Part shown: positions 8,662 to 16,635 of the stretch, piece after piece
How positions within the stretch are numbered: the stretch's first letter is position 1
Layout: the number at the start of each line of letters is the position of its first letter
Virus record (IMG/VR): IMGVR_UViG_3300023202_000336
Span: 116,135 to 180,134 of that record
Direction: 5' to 3' (one strand)
From: a virus
DNA: 64,000 nucleotides
Notes under the pieces: generated by a model
Told to the model about the DNA's origin: nothing
Databases searched by the model: none
The model's input: the letters and a program-made list of their open reading frames with translations, nothing else
Program-made: the position numbers and the translations under genes

Positions 8662-8913
8662 ATGATCGACATTTCCATCGGAGCGCCTCCCCGCTCTCCC
8701 ATGCGCACCGTCACCGTCCCCGACGATGCTTCCGTCGCGGATGCCATCGAAGCGGCTGGGCTCAACGGCCCGGAGTATCGGAACTTCGAGATCCGGGCGG
8801 GCGGCAACCACATCGATCACCCCGAGCGCGAACGCGCCACTCCGGGGATGACGGTGATCCTGGCCCCTCAGGTGAAGGGGAACGAGTTCGAAATTCGCAT
8901 CAAGACACGATAG
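8662..8913 (+). CDS. Single-domain ubiquitin-like (beta-grasp) modifier
   Basis: An 83-aa protein with the rhythm of a ThiS/MoaD/ubiquitin fold: strand ISIGAPP, strand MRTVTVPDDASVADAIEAAGL (first strand pair then helix, about 14-34), then FEIRAGG, and a closing PGMTVILAPQVKG. The core ends at VKG (73-75-type position), with a 10-residue tail NEFEIRIKTR after it. The three-domain Ubl ends NVKGA, so I infer maturation after VKG by a JAB protease. The gene lies just after E1-1 with AAAAGGGAAG before its ATG. Codon use is markedly more G+C-rich than its neighbours, as expected of an abundant protein. The Ubl call is from pattern and context. Confidence 0.72.
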   Translation: MIDISIGAPPRSPMRTVTVPDDASVADAIEAAGLNGPEYRNFEIRAGGNHIDHPERERATPGMTVILAPQVKGNEFEIRIKTR

Positions 8914-8959
8914 ATGGCCAGAAATACCGGGGAGGAATCGTTCTCCCCGGCGTCATCTA
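8911..8959 (+). promoter_or_regulatory. Two-tier hairpin between the Ubl and sbcC genes
   Basis: CCGGGGAG (8927-8934) pairs with CTCCCCGG (8943-8950), and an outer TAGATG (8911-8916) pairs with CATCTA (8954-8959). The outer arm contains the Ubl stop codon. There is no T tract, so it is more likely an RNA-stability or attenuation element, lowering downstream expression and protecting the Ubl message, than a full terminator. Confidence 0.6.
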
Positions 8960-8976
8960 TGAGGAAGTGAGATAGC

Positions 8977-11340
8977 ATGATTACGAGAGTAAAAATTAAG
9001 AACTTCGGCGTTCATAAGTATATGGATATCGAGTTAGAAAAAGGTATAAACGGGATCATTGGTACGAATGGTTCCGGTAAATCAACGATACTCGAAGCTA
9101 TTAGATTCGGATTTACTGGTCAGGTATCTATGTCGGGGAATAAAGACGATAATGTTTCATGGGGCGAAGATCGCGGTAGTGTAGAGATTTGGTTCACGTA
9201 CGGTGACACTGATTATCAGCTGAAACGTACTCTTGGAGCTGGTTCTTCTCAGCGTCTGATCACCCCGGAAGACACTTATCGTCGAAAGACTGAAATCGAG
9301 CAGTATTTGAGAGAGCTTCTCGGCGCGAGTGCTGACGCGCTTTTGAACAATATTTTTCCTCCACAAGGAGATATAGATAAGATACTTTTCGATACGCGTA
9401 CCCAACGTTTGAAAGAGATGCAGCAAACCGTAGGGCTCCAAAGAGCTGCGGAAGCTGAAAAAGCCCTCGGTAACGAGATTAACAGTTATATATTAACGAT
9501 AGGTCTTGACGCACAGATAGAGGCAATCGAAGAAGAATTTGAAAAAGTAGACGAAGAGCTGAAAGATGCCACTCGACATAAAAGTTCAGTAGATGACGAG
9601 ATAGATTGTCTCGAAACCTATAGAGATAAGCTCAACGAGTTCATGATTTCGCAAGAAAATAGGGTCATATTGGATGATACCAAAAAGGAAATAGACGGCC
9701 TCGAACGAGAGCTCTACAAATCTAATCATGAGCGTCTTGAAATATCCAGTCATATAGAGGCAATGGCGTATCTTCGTGACTCGAAGAAACCGCTCGTAGA
9801 GGATGCTCAGGAGAAACTTCTCGACATCAGGTCGAGAGAGAAACAGATCAAAACGGTCGAATCTTTGAAAGAGAAACTCGTAAAGATAGATAAAGCGATA
9901 GTGGATCTCACAGAGTCGCGAGATGACCTTCTCGATATTATAGAGTCTAAGGAAGATCTCTTACGAAAGAAGCGTTCCAAGCTCGATCAATTAGTAGACA
10001 TCGAGAAGGAAAAGATCCCATACCCGGAGACAGAAGAGGAAAAAGAATATAAAGAAGAATATCAGAACATCGCAGCTGAGCTCGATGATCTGACGAAAAA
10101 GGAGCTGTTTTCGGAAGAGCTGGACGATCTTCAGAAGAAGTTAGAGGGTAGGAATCTCATGCTCGAGTCTATCGACGAGGGTAGCTGCTACGCATGCGGA
10201 GCTCCTGTAGACGACGTTAAGAGGGCCTTTGTTGAGAATGAAATAGAGGAGCTAGAAGGGTCGATTTCGGAGGTTTCAAAGGCTCTTCGCGCAGAACGCG
10301 ATGAGAAGGTACGCGAGTTGACCGAGTATCTCTCTGGTCTCGAAAAGAAAATAGAGTATTACATTAAGACGGCCCGCGAGGTAATATCCTCGAGAAGAAA
10401 GAAAATCGAAAAAGAAGTAGAGGAGCTCGAGAATGACTTGAAGATGCTCAGGTCCGAGAAAGAAACGCTCGGCGAGCTTCGTGCAAAGAAAACAGCAGTA
10501 GAAGAGCAGATATCCAATAACGAAGTAGTAGAGTCTCATGACGTGGATATCGACGAGCTTAAGAGCACGGTCGATAAATACGATAAGGTTCTTACGAAAT
10601 TGAGTGATCTCGAGAGCGAACTTAAGTTAAAGGAACAGAAAATAGAGAATATAGAATCCTCGTTACAGCGAGCTAATGAAAGGAAAGAAAAGATAGAAAG
10701 TAATACCGTCAGTTTTAGTGATGAGGAAATAGCTGAGGCGAAGGAGAAAGTGGACGTTCTTGCTGAGAGACTAAATTTTCGTAAGAGCCTCATAGAGGCC
10801 CTCACTGGACTGGAAGTGAAATATAAGGAATACTCTTCTTCGCTTAAGAGCCTTCATGAGAAATATGAGAGGGAAAAGAAAGATCAAGAATGGGTGAAAT
10901 TCTGTAAAAAAGTAAGAGACGTGTTTCATGTAAGTGCACTTCCGTCCCTCGCCATGAGAGAATACGCGACGGTACTGAACAAGCGTGTCGACTACTATCT
11001 GTCTACGTGGGAGGCTCATTTTACTATGGAGCTCGACGAAGAGCTGTCATTTATAGCTAAATTCGACGATAGAATACATCCGGCGAAGAGGTTGTCGGGT
11101 GGACAAAGGATAATTGCGAGTACAAGTTTTAGACTCGCGATGGGTGATACGTTCGCCAAACGCGTCGGATTGCTAGTTTTAGATGAGCCATCAGTCTATC
11201 TAGACAAAGATAACATCATACATCTACAGAGACTTTTACTGAAGTTGAAGGAGCTGGCCGGCGCGACCGGTAAACAGATCCTCTTGGTTACACACGAAGA
11301 GACATTAAGTGGTTTCTTCGATAACATCATCAGACTGTAA
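8977..11340 (+). CDS. sbcC: SbcC/Rad50-like ATPase of the SbcCD nuclease
   Basis: SMC-like ATPase that with SbcD processes DNA ends and recombination intermediates. Features in order: Walker A GTNGSGKST (29-37); a long coiled coil broken by a zinc hook CYAC (Cys404, Cys407); a second coiled coil; signature LSGGQ (706-710); Walker B LLVLDEPS; and switch region LLVTHEE near the C terminus. At 787 aa it is shorter than bacterial SbcC and closer to T4 gp46-type proteins. ATG start with GAGGAAGTGAG upstream. It sits between the one-domain and three-domain Ubl genes, away from sbcD, which physically ties the repair nuclease to the Ubl system. Confidence 0.93.
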   Translation: MITRVKIKNFGVHKYMDIELEKGINGIIGTNGSGKSTILEAIRFGFTGQVSMSGNKDDNVSWGEDRGSVEIWFTYGDTDYQLKRTLGAGSSQRLITPEDTYRRKTEIEQYLRELLGASADALLNNIFPPQGDIDKILFDTRTQRLKEMQQTVGLQRAAEAEKALGNEINSYILTIGLDAQIEAIEEEFEKVDEELKDATRHKSSVDDEIDCLETYRDKLNEFMISQENRVILDDTKKEIDGLERELYKSNHERLEISSHIEAMAYLRDSKKPLVEDAQEKLLDIRSREKQIKTVESLKEKLVKIDKAIVDLTESRDDLLDIIESKEDLLRKKRSKLDQLVDIEKEKIPYPETEEEKEYKEEYQNIAAELDDLTKKELFSEELDDLQKKLEGRNLMLESIDEGSCYACGAPVDDVKRAFVENEIEELEGSISEVSKALRAERDEKVRELTEYLSGLEKKIEYYIKTAREVISSRRKKIEKEVEELENDLKMLRSEKETLGELRAKKTAVEEQISNNEVVESHDVDIDELKSTVDKYDKVLTKLSDLESELKLKEQKIENIESSLQRANERKEKIESNTVSFSDEEIAEAKEKVDVLAERLNFRKSLIEALTGLEVKYKEYSSSLKSLHEKYEREKKDQEWVKFCKKVRDVFHVSALPSLAMREYATVLNKRVDYYLSTWEAHFTMELDEELSFIAKFDDRIHPAKRLSGGQRIIASTSFRLAMGDTFAKRVGLLVLDEPSVYLDKDNIIHLQRLLLKLKELAGATGKQILLVTHEETLSGFFDNIIRL

Positions 11341-11354
11341 AAAAGGGTCACATA

Positions 11355-12092
11355 ATGCCCAGAATCACTTTCATCAACGACGACGGCGCCGGATTCGGAT
11401 CCCCGCGCGAGGTCCCCTACGGCACCACCATGGCCGGTCTCTTCCGCGAGATCTGGCCGACGGGTAATCCGGAGCACTTCCGGTTTACTCTCAACGGTCG
11501 CTCCGCTACCGGTGACGATCGTCTCTCGGATGGCGATCGTGTCGCCATGATCGCCGCTACCGACGAGGCGCGTTACCCGGGTTACGGCCAGCGCCTCGGC
11601 GGTACCGTCGGTGGTTATGGTGCGGTCGACCGCGATGGTGGCGACCGCGTCGCTTTCATCGCTCCGCACGGCACCGGTTTCGCCGATTGGTACTACATCC
11701 GTCCTGGTACCACTCTCGAGCAGTTCGTTTATGAGCGTCTCGGTCGTCATTTCGACGTTCGCAATCACGTCATCAGCGTCGATGGCGTTCAGGGTCCCCC
11801 GGCCTCGCAGGTTCTCCGGGCGAACAACCATATCTCGGTCACTCCGCGCAACATCAAGGCTGCGTCGGATGTCGAGATCACCCTCATCAAGGGTTCCGGT
11901 GCCGGTTATGCGGCTCGTCGGCGTATCCCCCAGGGGACCACGCTCGGCGAGCTGTTTCACCGGGAGACCGAGGGTGACGATCCGGAGCGGACTCACATCA
12001 TCAAGCTCAACGGTGAGACCGCCACCCGCGATCGGGTTCTCGAGAACGGCGACTCGGTGACGATCTCTCCGAAGAACGTCAAAGGCGCCTGA
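11355..12092 (+). CDS. Three-domain ubiquitin-like (poly-Ubl) protein
   Basis: A 245-aa protein made of three beta-grasp repeats, about 1-70, 97-168 and 171-243. Each has an N-terminal strand pair ending in a (P/R)xGTT turn (YGTTMAGLF, PGTTLEQFV, QGTTLGELF), a helix, and a closing strand (DRVAMIAA, HISVTPRNIKA, SVTISPKNVKGA). Repeat 1 is followed by GQRLGG (78-83), reminiscent of the ubiquitin C-terminal tail, and a Gly-rich linker. The protein ends VKGA, so trimming of one residue would expose Gly. Codon use is strongly G+C-biased, suggesting high expression, and a strong terminator follows. Poly-Ubl genes beside E1/E2/JAB genes are known from bacterial comparative genomics. The identity is inferred from repeats and context. 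Confidence 0.78.
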   Translation: MPRITFINDDGAGFGSPREVPYGTTMAGLFREIWPTGNPEHFRFTLNGRSATGDDRLSDGDRVAMIAATDEARYPGYGQRLGGTVGGYGAVDRDGGDRVAFIAPHGTGFADWYYIRPGTTLEQFVYERLGRHFDVRNHVISVDGVQGPPASQVLRANNHISVTPRNIKAASDVEITLIKGSGAGYAARRRIPQGTTLGELFHRETEGDDPERTHIIKLNGETATRDRVLENGDSVTISPKNVKGA

Positions 12093-12099
12093 GCAGTTA

Positions 12100-12140
12100 G
12101 AGGGGAGGCAGCATTCGTCTGCCTCCCCTCGTTTTTGTTT
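12100..12140 (+). terminator. Strong rho-independent terminator after the poly-Ubl gene
   Basis: GAGGGGAGGCAG (12100-12111) pairs perfectly with CTGCCTCCCCTC (12119-12130) around a 7-base loop, followed by GTTTTTGTTT. It divides the Ubl operon into two transcription units. Confidence 0.93.
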
Positions 12141-12194
12141 ACCCCATCTCACCACGATCGAGAGATCGAGAGATCGAAAACCATAAGGAGCGTT

Positions 12195-14267
12195 ATGGCC
12201 TCAATCGAGGATACTCTGCAAGGAACGTTCGTTCCTACTCCTCATCAGATCCAGAAGTACAAGTTCGTAGGTGATGATCTCTCCATATACCCGTGCGAAG
12301 GGCTCGAAGAGCGTAGGTTCCTAAGGCTTTTGATGCTCGCTGCAAGATTCTATAGTATTCTCTGTGAGAACGAAGGTAAGACGGCTCTCAATAGAAACAG
12401 GCAGTTGATACAGTCAGAGATTGAAGGATTCTCGCGATCGATCAATAATCTCCGAAGATCAGTTGGAGAGTTAAATCAAAAGAGTTCCGTGAAATTCATG
12501 AAGGAAGTTCAGAAGACTTCTGGATACGTGGAAGCTATGGAAAAGACGATAGGAGAAATAGTAGACCGTGGAGTAGAGAAGTCGTCTCTTTTCGATTTTA
12601 TGACGATCTATAAAGACTTCTACCATATGAGTGTCGGTGACGTTTACGAAGGGGTTTACCCCATTTTCTACGAAGATATCAAAAAAGACAAAAAGTTGGC
12701 AGTTATAGGTAAACCAGAGGCGGAAGTTTTTAATGACAAGATCGTAATACTTACAAAGCCGGCATCTATTAAGCACAATAAGAGAATTATTGACTTCGGA
12801 AACTATTTTATCACGTACTCTTTCCAGGTGTTGAACGATGCTTTACGGTCTGGAAACTCGGCTGCAATTCATAGCGGTTTGCGCCTCTCATCGCCGTCTC
12901 CACGTTACCCAAAAGACGATGACGGGGATAATATACACCCTCACATATCCGGTAACGGTATGTGCACAGGAGAGGCAGGTTACCGTATCTTGAGCTTTCT
13001 CCAGCAGGGCGTACTTTCAGGGGTTTTCCAACTCGTAAACAGCATCCTGAATACACTCGGATCAGGTCCCTACAGAGCGATCAGCGCCTGGGATCCTCGC
13101 CCGTCGTGTGCGGGGTGTGGCGAGATTATCGGTGAAGATGACGAAAGGGTCAATTGTTCTTCGAATGGTGCAGCGCTTCACAAGTCGTGCGCATATGAAG
13201 ACGAGGATGGGAACTTTCACGAACATCGCTTCGTCAAGACTTGTACCTTCTGTTTCAACGAGGGTGTTTTCGATGACAGGACTACGCGTGGAGGCAATGT
13301 CGGATGTCCTCTGTGCATTGAGGAGCTTTCGCGAGTCGAAAATCTCGTCAACGAAGGAAAGTTCCCTTGCCCGAACTGTAATCACGTTCATGAAGGCGAA
13401 GACGCGTTCGATCATAAGATAGAGCTCGGAGAGAAGGACTACGCGTGTACCAGATGTGTGAGCTGGGTCAGAGAGCCCAACGAGGACGGCGTCGGCACCT
13501 GTGAAGTAGAAGGAATAGGTCGCGTCACTACAAGTCGCATGATAACCCAGAGGAGTCGCCGCTCTTTTCCGCGTATTCCGAATATCGTCGTCTGCAGCTG
13601 CGGATCGAGAGTAGCCGAAGAAAATATCAGAAGAGACGATTTCGCAATGTCCAACTGTTGCCAGGTATGCGACCCCGATAATCTCGGAATGTCTCAGTCG
13701 TTCCTTGCGCAGGTGCCTATCATGGAAGCGTGGCTGTGGAACTTTTACGGAACGCATATAGGTGAGATGACGACGCAGTATTGCCGCCTCTATAGTTTCG
13801 TCGGCGAAGACGTTTCTGCCGAACGGGCTGCGAGCGTGGTCAAGAGATTGCGATGCTGGGAGATTAACCTGAGTAGAACCATGTGCTACGTCGATCGCCA
13901 TACCTCTCTGAGAGAGAAGGCCATATTCTGGGAAACCGTTTTAGCCGATACCGGCTTCATCATCCTGACCGCAGACGAGGAAAGCATCCGTATCCATGAC
14001 GAAATCCAAAGATTCCGAACAGAAGACGCGACGCGCGCCGGTAACGCGCCGGAAGGCGTCCTCGAAAGAGAAAGAGAAAGGATCCAGGAAACCCTCCGGC
14101 GGCTCAGAGACTTCTTCTCCGGAAGAAGAGCCGCAAGAGATGAAGAAGGAAGAGAAGAAGAAGGAAGAGAAGAAGACGGAAGAGAAAGAACCGACGAAGA
14201 TCGAGAAGAAATCCGAGCAGGCGAAGCAGGAGTCGTCGAGGCCGTCGATACCGGTGACGGCGCCTGA
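12195..14267 (+). CDS. Large Cys-rich protein with RING/treble-clef-like zinc region (candidate E3-like)
   Basis: 690 aa from the ATG at 12195 (AAGGAG just upstream). Residues 1-300 are helical and unrecognised. From 305 there is a dense zinc region: C305xxC308, C321, H329xxC332 (ALHKSC), C350xxC353, C371PLC374, then C392PNC395 and ACTRC. A second cluster lies around VVCSCG and CCQVC (about 474-495). Two interleaved CxxC...HxxC...CxxC sites are the layout of RING and related treble-clef domains, and RING proteins occur in some prokaryotic ubiquitin operons, so an E3-like or Ubl-binding role is inferred. The C-terminal 90 residues are Arg/Glu-rich and share 272 bases with the next gene in another frame. 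A structural zinc protein without ligase function is equally possible. Confidence 0.6.
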   Translation: MASIEDTLQGTFVPTPHQIQKYKFVGDDLSIYPCEGLEERRFLRLLMLAARFYSILCENEGKTALNRNRQLIQSEIEGFSRSINNLRRSVGELNQKSSVKFMKEVQKTSGYVEAMEKTIGEIVDRGVEKSSLFDFMTIYKDFYHMSVGDVYEGVYPIFYEDIKKDKKLAVIGKPEAEVFNDKIVILTKPASIKHNKRIIDFGNYFITYSFQVLNDALRSGNSAAIHSGLRLSSPSPRYPKDDDGDNIHPHISGNGMCTGEAGYRILSFLQQGVLSGVFQLVNSILNTLGSGPYRAISAWDPRPSCAGCGEIIGEDDERVNCSSNGAALHKSCAYEDEDGNFHEHRFVKTCTFCFNEGVFDDRTTRGGNVGCPLCIEELSRVENLVNEGKFPCPNCNHVHEGEDAFDHKIELGEKDYACTRCVSWVREPNEDGVGTCEVEGIGRVTTSRMITQRSRRSFPRIPNIVVCSCGSRVAEENIRRDDFAMSNCCQVCDPDNLGMSQSFLAQVPIMEAWLWNFYGTHIGEMTTQYCRLYSFVGEDVSAERAASVVKRLRCWEINLSRTMCYVDRHTSLREKAIFWETVLADTGFIILTADEESIRIHDEIQRFRTEDATRAGNAPEGVLERERERIQETLRRLRDFFSGRRAARDEEGREEEGREEDGRERTDEDREEIRAGEAGVVEAVDTGDGA

Positions 14268-15960
14268 AGAGAAGAGAAAAGAGGCAGAGGATCTTCCAGC
14301 CTCTCCCGTGAGGCCTATACTCGAGTATTCCGAGGGAGTCGACGCCCTGTATTTCACGCCGTATGCTTGGGCGAAGCTCCAGTTCATGTGTCACTCCGTC
14401 GATACCGAAATCGGCGGAATGGCACTTACGGCAGCAGACAATCCGTTTCTCATCGAGGATATAGGTATCGTCAAGCAGAAGGCGAGTGCAGCTTTCGTTG
14501 ATTTCGATGACGAGGCGTTGAACGATTTCATGACCGAGCAGTTCGTAAAGCACGATCGTCAGCCGATCAACTGCATGAGGATCTGGATACATACGCATCC
14601 GCATGGATGCACGAAGCCTTCGGGACAGGACGAAAATACGTTCAGAGACGCTTTCGGAAGCGCAGACTGGGCAGTGATGTTCATTCTTGCGAAATCAGGA
14701 GAGGTCTACGCGCGTATGCGGGCTGATACTGCGCACGGCGTTTCGATCAACAAGCATCTCGACGTAGATATAGACTGGTCCAAACCTTTCGAGGGTTCGG
14801 ACCACGACAGCTGGCTCGAAGAGATCCGTGAGAAGGTCACTATCAGAACGTATTCGACTCCAGCAAAAGTAACGAGGTTCCCTGGTACGAGAAGCCGCGG
14901 CGTAAACGCGCTGATAAGCGATAAGAGATCGAGCTCGAACTCCACGAAGTCTTACATCGATGATGATTATATTTTAGATAATGAGTGGTACGGCGGTGGA
15001 TACGGTTACGGAGACGGTTACGGCGGTCAGAGAAGGTATTCCCGCGATAGTACGACGCACGGGAGGAAGGTGGAGATTCGCCTGTATCCTGAACACGTCT
15101 GCTACGATATGCCGAACCAGCTTTATATCAATCTGCTGAAGATGCCCCGTAAGAATTCGTTCTTCATTCATTCGGATAAGAAGGTTCTCGAGAAACTCGG
15201 GGCGGTGATGGTTCCGTACAAGAAGCACGAGGGCAAAGAGACCGCTAAGTTCCTCTGCTATATCAAGAGTCATGGCAAGAAGTATACAGTCGATTCGAGA
15301 GCACTCACTATGATGGTCGACCACCCCGTTCCCGTCCTCAAAGCTATTTTGGAAGAGCGTCACGAAGCCGAACAGAAGCTTCTGAAGATAGCGGATGGCA
15401 GGAACGAGAACATGTACGGTTTTACCGATATCTTCGGTAAACGGTGTCATGTAATCGTTCCTTGGTTCTGCCTGAACAGGAGGCTGATCTGGCTTTCGGA
15501 GGACGAGTATGTGACGATGGAAGAGATAAACGACGGTATTACTTCGCTTGAAGAGTCACTCGATAAAGAGGAAGATGATACGAAGGAGCTTACGACAGTG
15601 GGCAGCGAGGACGATAAGGGTGACGAACAGTTTTTGGATAAGGAAATCGAAGATTTGGAGACCGGGTTCTTCTTGGAAGAGAAGGAGCTGGCGGACGGTA
15701 AGCGTAAGATAAATCTCAGTTTCGATCACTTCTTCTCGGAAGCGTGGGATAACGTAATAGCGTACCTTAAGGCAGCGAACTATTTCGGAGCGAGTGAGAA
15801 GGACATCGAGACGAGACTCTTCAAGTACGAAATGGAAGCCAAAGCAGATGTAGAGAGAGAAGCTTACGAGGCGGTGAATAAGCTGGTGAGGTTGAAGGGT
15901 TACGACGTAGAAGCTCTCAAAGCCGTGATGATCAGTGACCAGAAGGAGGAAGAGGAATGA
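13996..15960 (+). CDS. JAB/JAMM metalloprotease 2, multidomain
   Basis: A second predicted Ubl peptidase, 654 aa. Residues 1-105 are a Lys/Glu-rich low-complexity extension. The JAB domain spans about 112-255, with Glu138 (DTEIGGM), HTH (199-201) and SGQD (Ser209, Asp212), matching HxHx7SxxD. A Gly/Tyr-rich linker (GGYGYGDGYGG, about 333-345) leads to an unrecognised 300-residue C-terminal domain with acidic and coiled segments. The start at 13996 has GAGGAAAG 13 bases upstream and overlaps the previous gene by 272 bases. An internal ATG at 14140 would shorten the overlap and remove half of the low-complexity region. The stop overlaps the second E1 gene by 4 bases (ATGA). Confidence 0.83.
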   Translation: MTKSKDSEQKTRRAPVTRRKASSKEKEKGSRKPSGGSETSSPEEEPQEMKKEEKKKEEKKTEEKEPTKIEKKSEQAKQESSRPSIPVTAPEEKRKEAEDLPASPVRPILEYSEGVDALYFTPYAWAKLQFMCHSVDTEIGGMALTAADNPFLIEDIGIVKQKASAAFVDFDDEALNDFMTEQFVKHDRQPINCMRIWIHTHPHGCTKPSGQDENTFRDAFGSADWAVMFILAKSGEVYARMRADTAHGVSINKHLDVDIDWSKPFEGSDHDSWLEEIREKVTIRTYSTPAKVTRFPGTRSRGVNALISDKRSSSNSTKSYIDDDYILDNEWYGGGYGYGDGYGGQRRYSRDSTTHGRKVEIRLYPEHVCYDMPNQLYINLLKMPRKNSFFIHSDKKVLEKLGAVMVPYKKHEGKETAKFLCYIKSHGKKYTVDSRALTMMVDHPVPVLKAILEERHEAEQKLLKIADGRNENMYGFTDIFGKRCHVIVPWFCLNRRLIWLSEDEYVTMEEINDGITSLEESLDKEEDDTKELTTVGSEDDKGDEQFLDKEIEDLETGFFLEEKELADGKRKINLSFDHFFSEAWDNVIAYLKAANYFGASEKDIETRLFKYEMEAKADVEREAYEAVNKLVRLKGYDVEALKAVMISDQKEEEE

Positions 15961-16634
15961 GCGAAGAGCAGACCACTGTAGAAGAGCGCTATAGCCGACA
16001 GGCATCTCTGATACCTCCCGATAAAATCGCTACTTTGACGGTATGCGTGATCGGTGTCGGCGCTATCGGGAGGCAAGCTGCACTTCAGCTTGCCGCCTCA
16101 GGTGTCGGACGTCTGAAACTGATAGATCACGACGATATCGAAAGGGTGAATCTCGGTCCTCAGGGCTATTACGAGTCGGACATCGGGAAGAAGAAAGTCG
16201 AAGCGACAGCTGACGTGGCGCGATCGAACAACCCGGAGATCAGCATCGAGGCGGTAGATCGACGTTACAATCCTGTAGACGGCGATTGTGATGCGGTCTT
16301 CATGTGCGTCGATAGCATCGAGACTCGAAGGTTCATCTATGAATCTTTGATGGATCGGAAGCCGTTCCTTGTCGACGGCAGGATGGCCGCTGAGACGCTG
16401 AGAATCGTGACCGCCTACGATGATTCGACTTACGAGGACTACGAAGAGACACTCTTTTCAGATGATGAAGCTTTCGAGGGAGAGTGTACTGCAAGAAGCA
16501 CTATCTATTCGGCGAACATCGCCGCAGGACTGATGGTTGCGCAGTTCGCAAAGTGGGTTAGAGAGATGGAGATGATTATCAAGCCTGACTTCATTCTTAA
16601 TCTTCTGAGTGGAGAGCTATTCGAAACGGAGTAA
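15957..16634 (+). CDS. E1-like ThiF/MoeB-family adenylyltransferase 2
   Basis: Second E1-like enzyme, 225 aa. Rossmann loop VIGVGAIGRQ (31-40), then IDHDDIERVNLGPQ (56-69), the ATP/Mg-binding segment. The catalytic-cysteine motif ECTARSTIY has Cys177 in the CTARST context that is common in ThiF/HesA-type E1s. This is closer to the family consensus than E1-1, where the motif is MCGART. It is coupled to JAB-2 by an ATGA overlap, so each E1 in this region has its own JAB partner. It lies directly upstream of the helicase gene, continuing the operon. Confidence 0.9.
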   Translation: MSEEQTTVEERYSRQASLIPPDKIATLTVCVIGVGAIGRQAALQLAASGVGRLKLIDHDDIERVNLGPQGYYESDIGKKKVEATADVARSNNPEISIEAVDRRYNPVDGDCDAVFMCVDSIETRRFIYESLMDRKPFLVDGRMAAETLRIVTAYDDSTYEDYEETLFSDDEAFEGECTARSTIYSANIAAGLMVAQFAKWVREMEMIIKPDFILNLLSGELFETE

Positions 16635-16635
16635 A

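Noticed and set aside
11196-12155. Minus-strand frame of 319 residues across the poly-Ubl gene
   Set aside because: It is the shadow of a G+C-rich, strongly biased gene, runs through the terminator and the end of sbcC, and has a composition (Thr/Val/Arg/Asp) typical of antisense frames.
13062-13901. Minus-strand frame of 279 residues
   Set aside because: Lies fully inside the Cys-rich gene with zinc motifs on the + strand; no start signal or motif.
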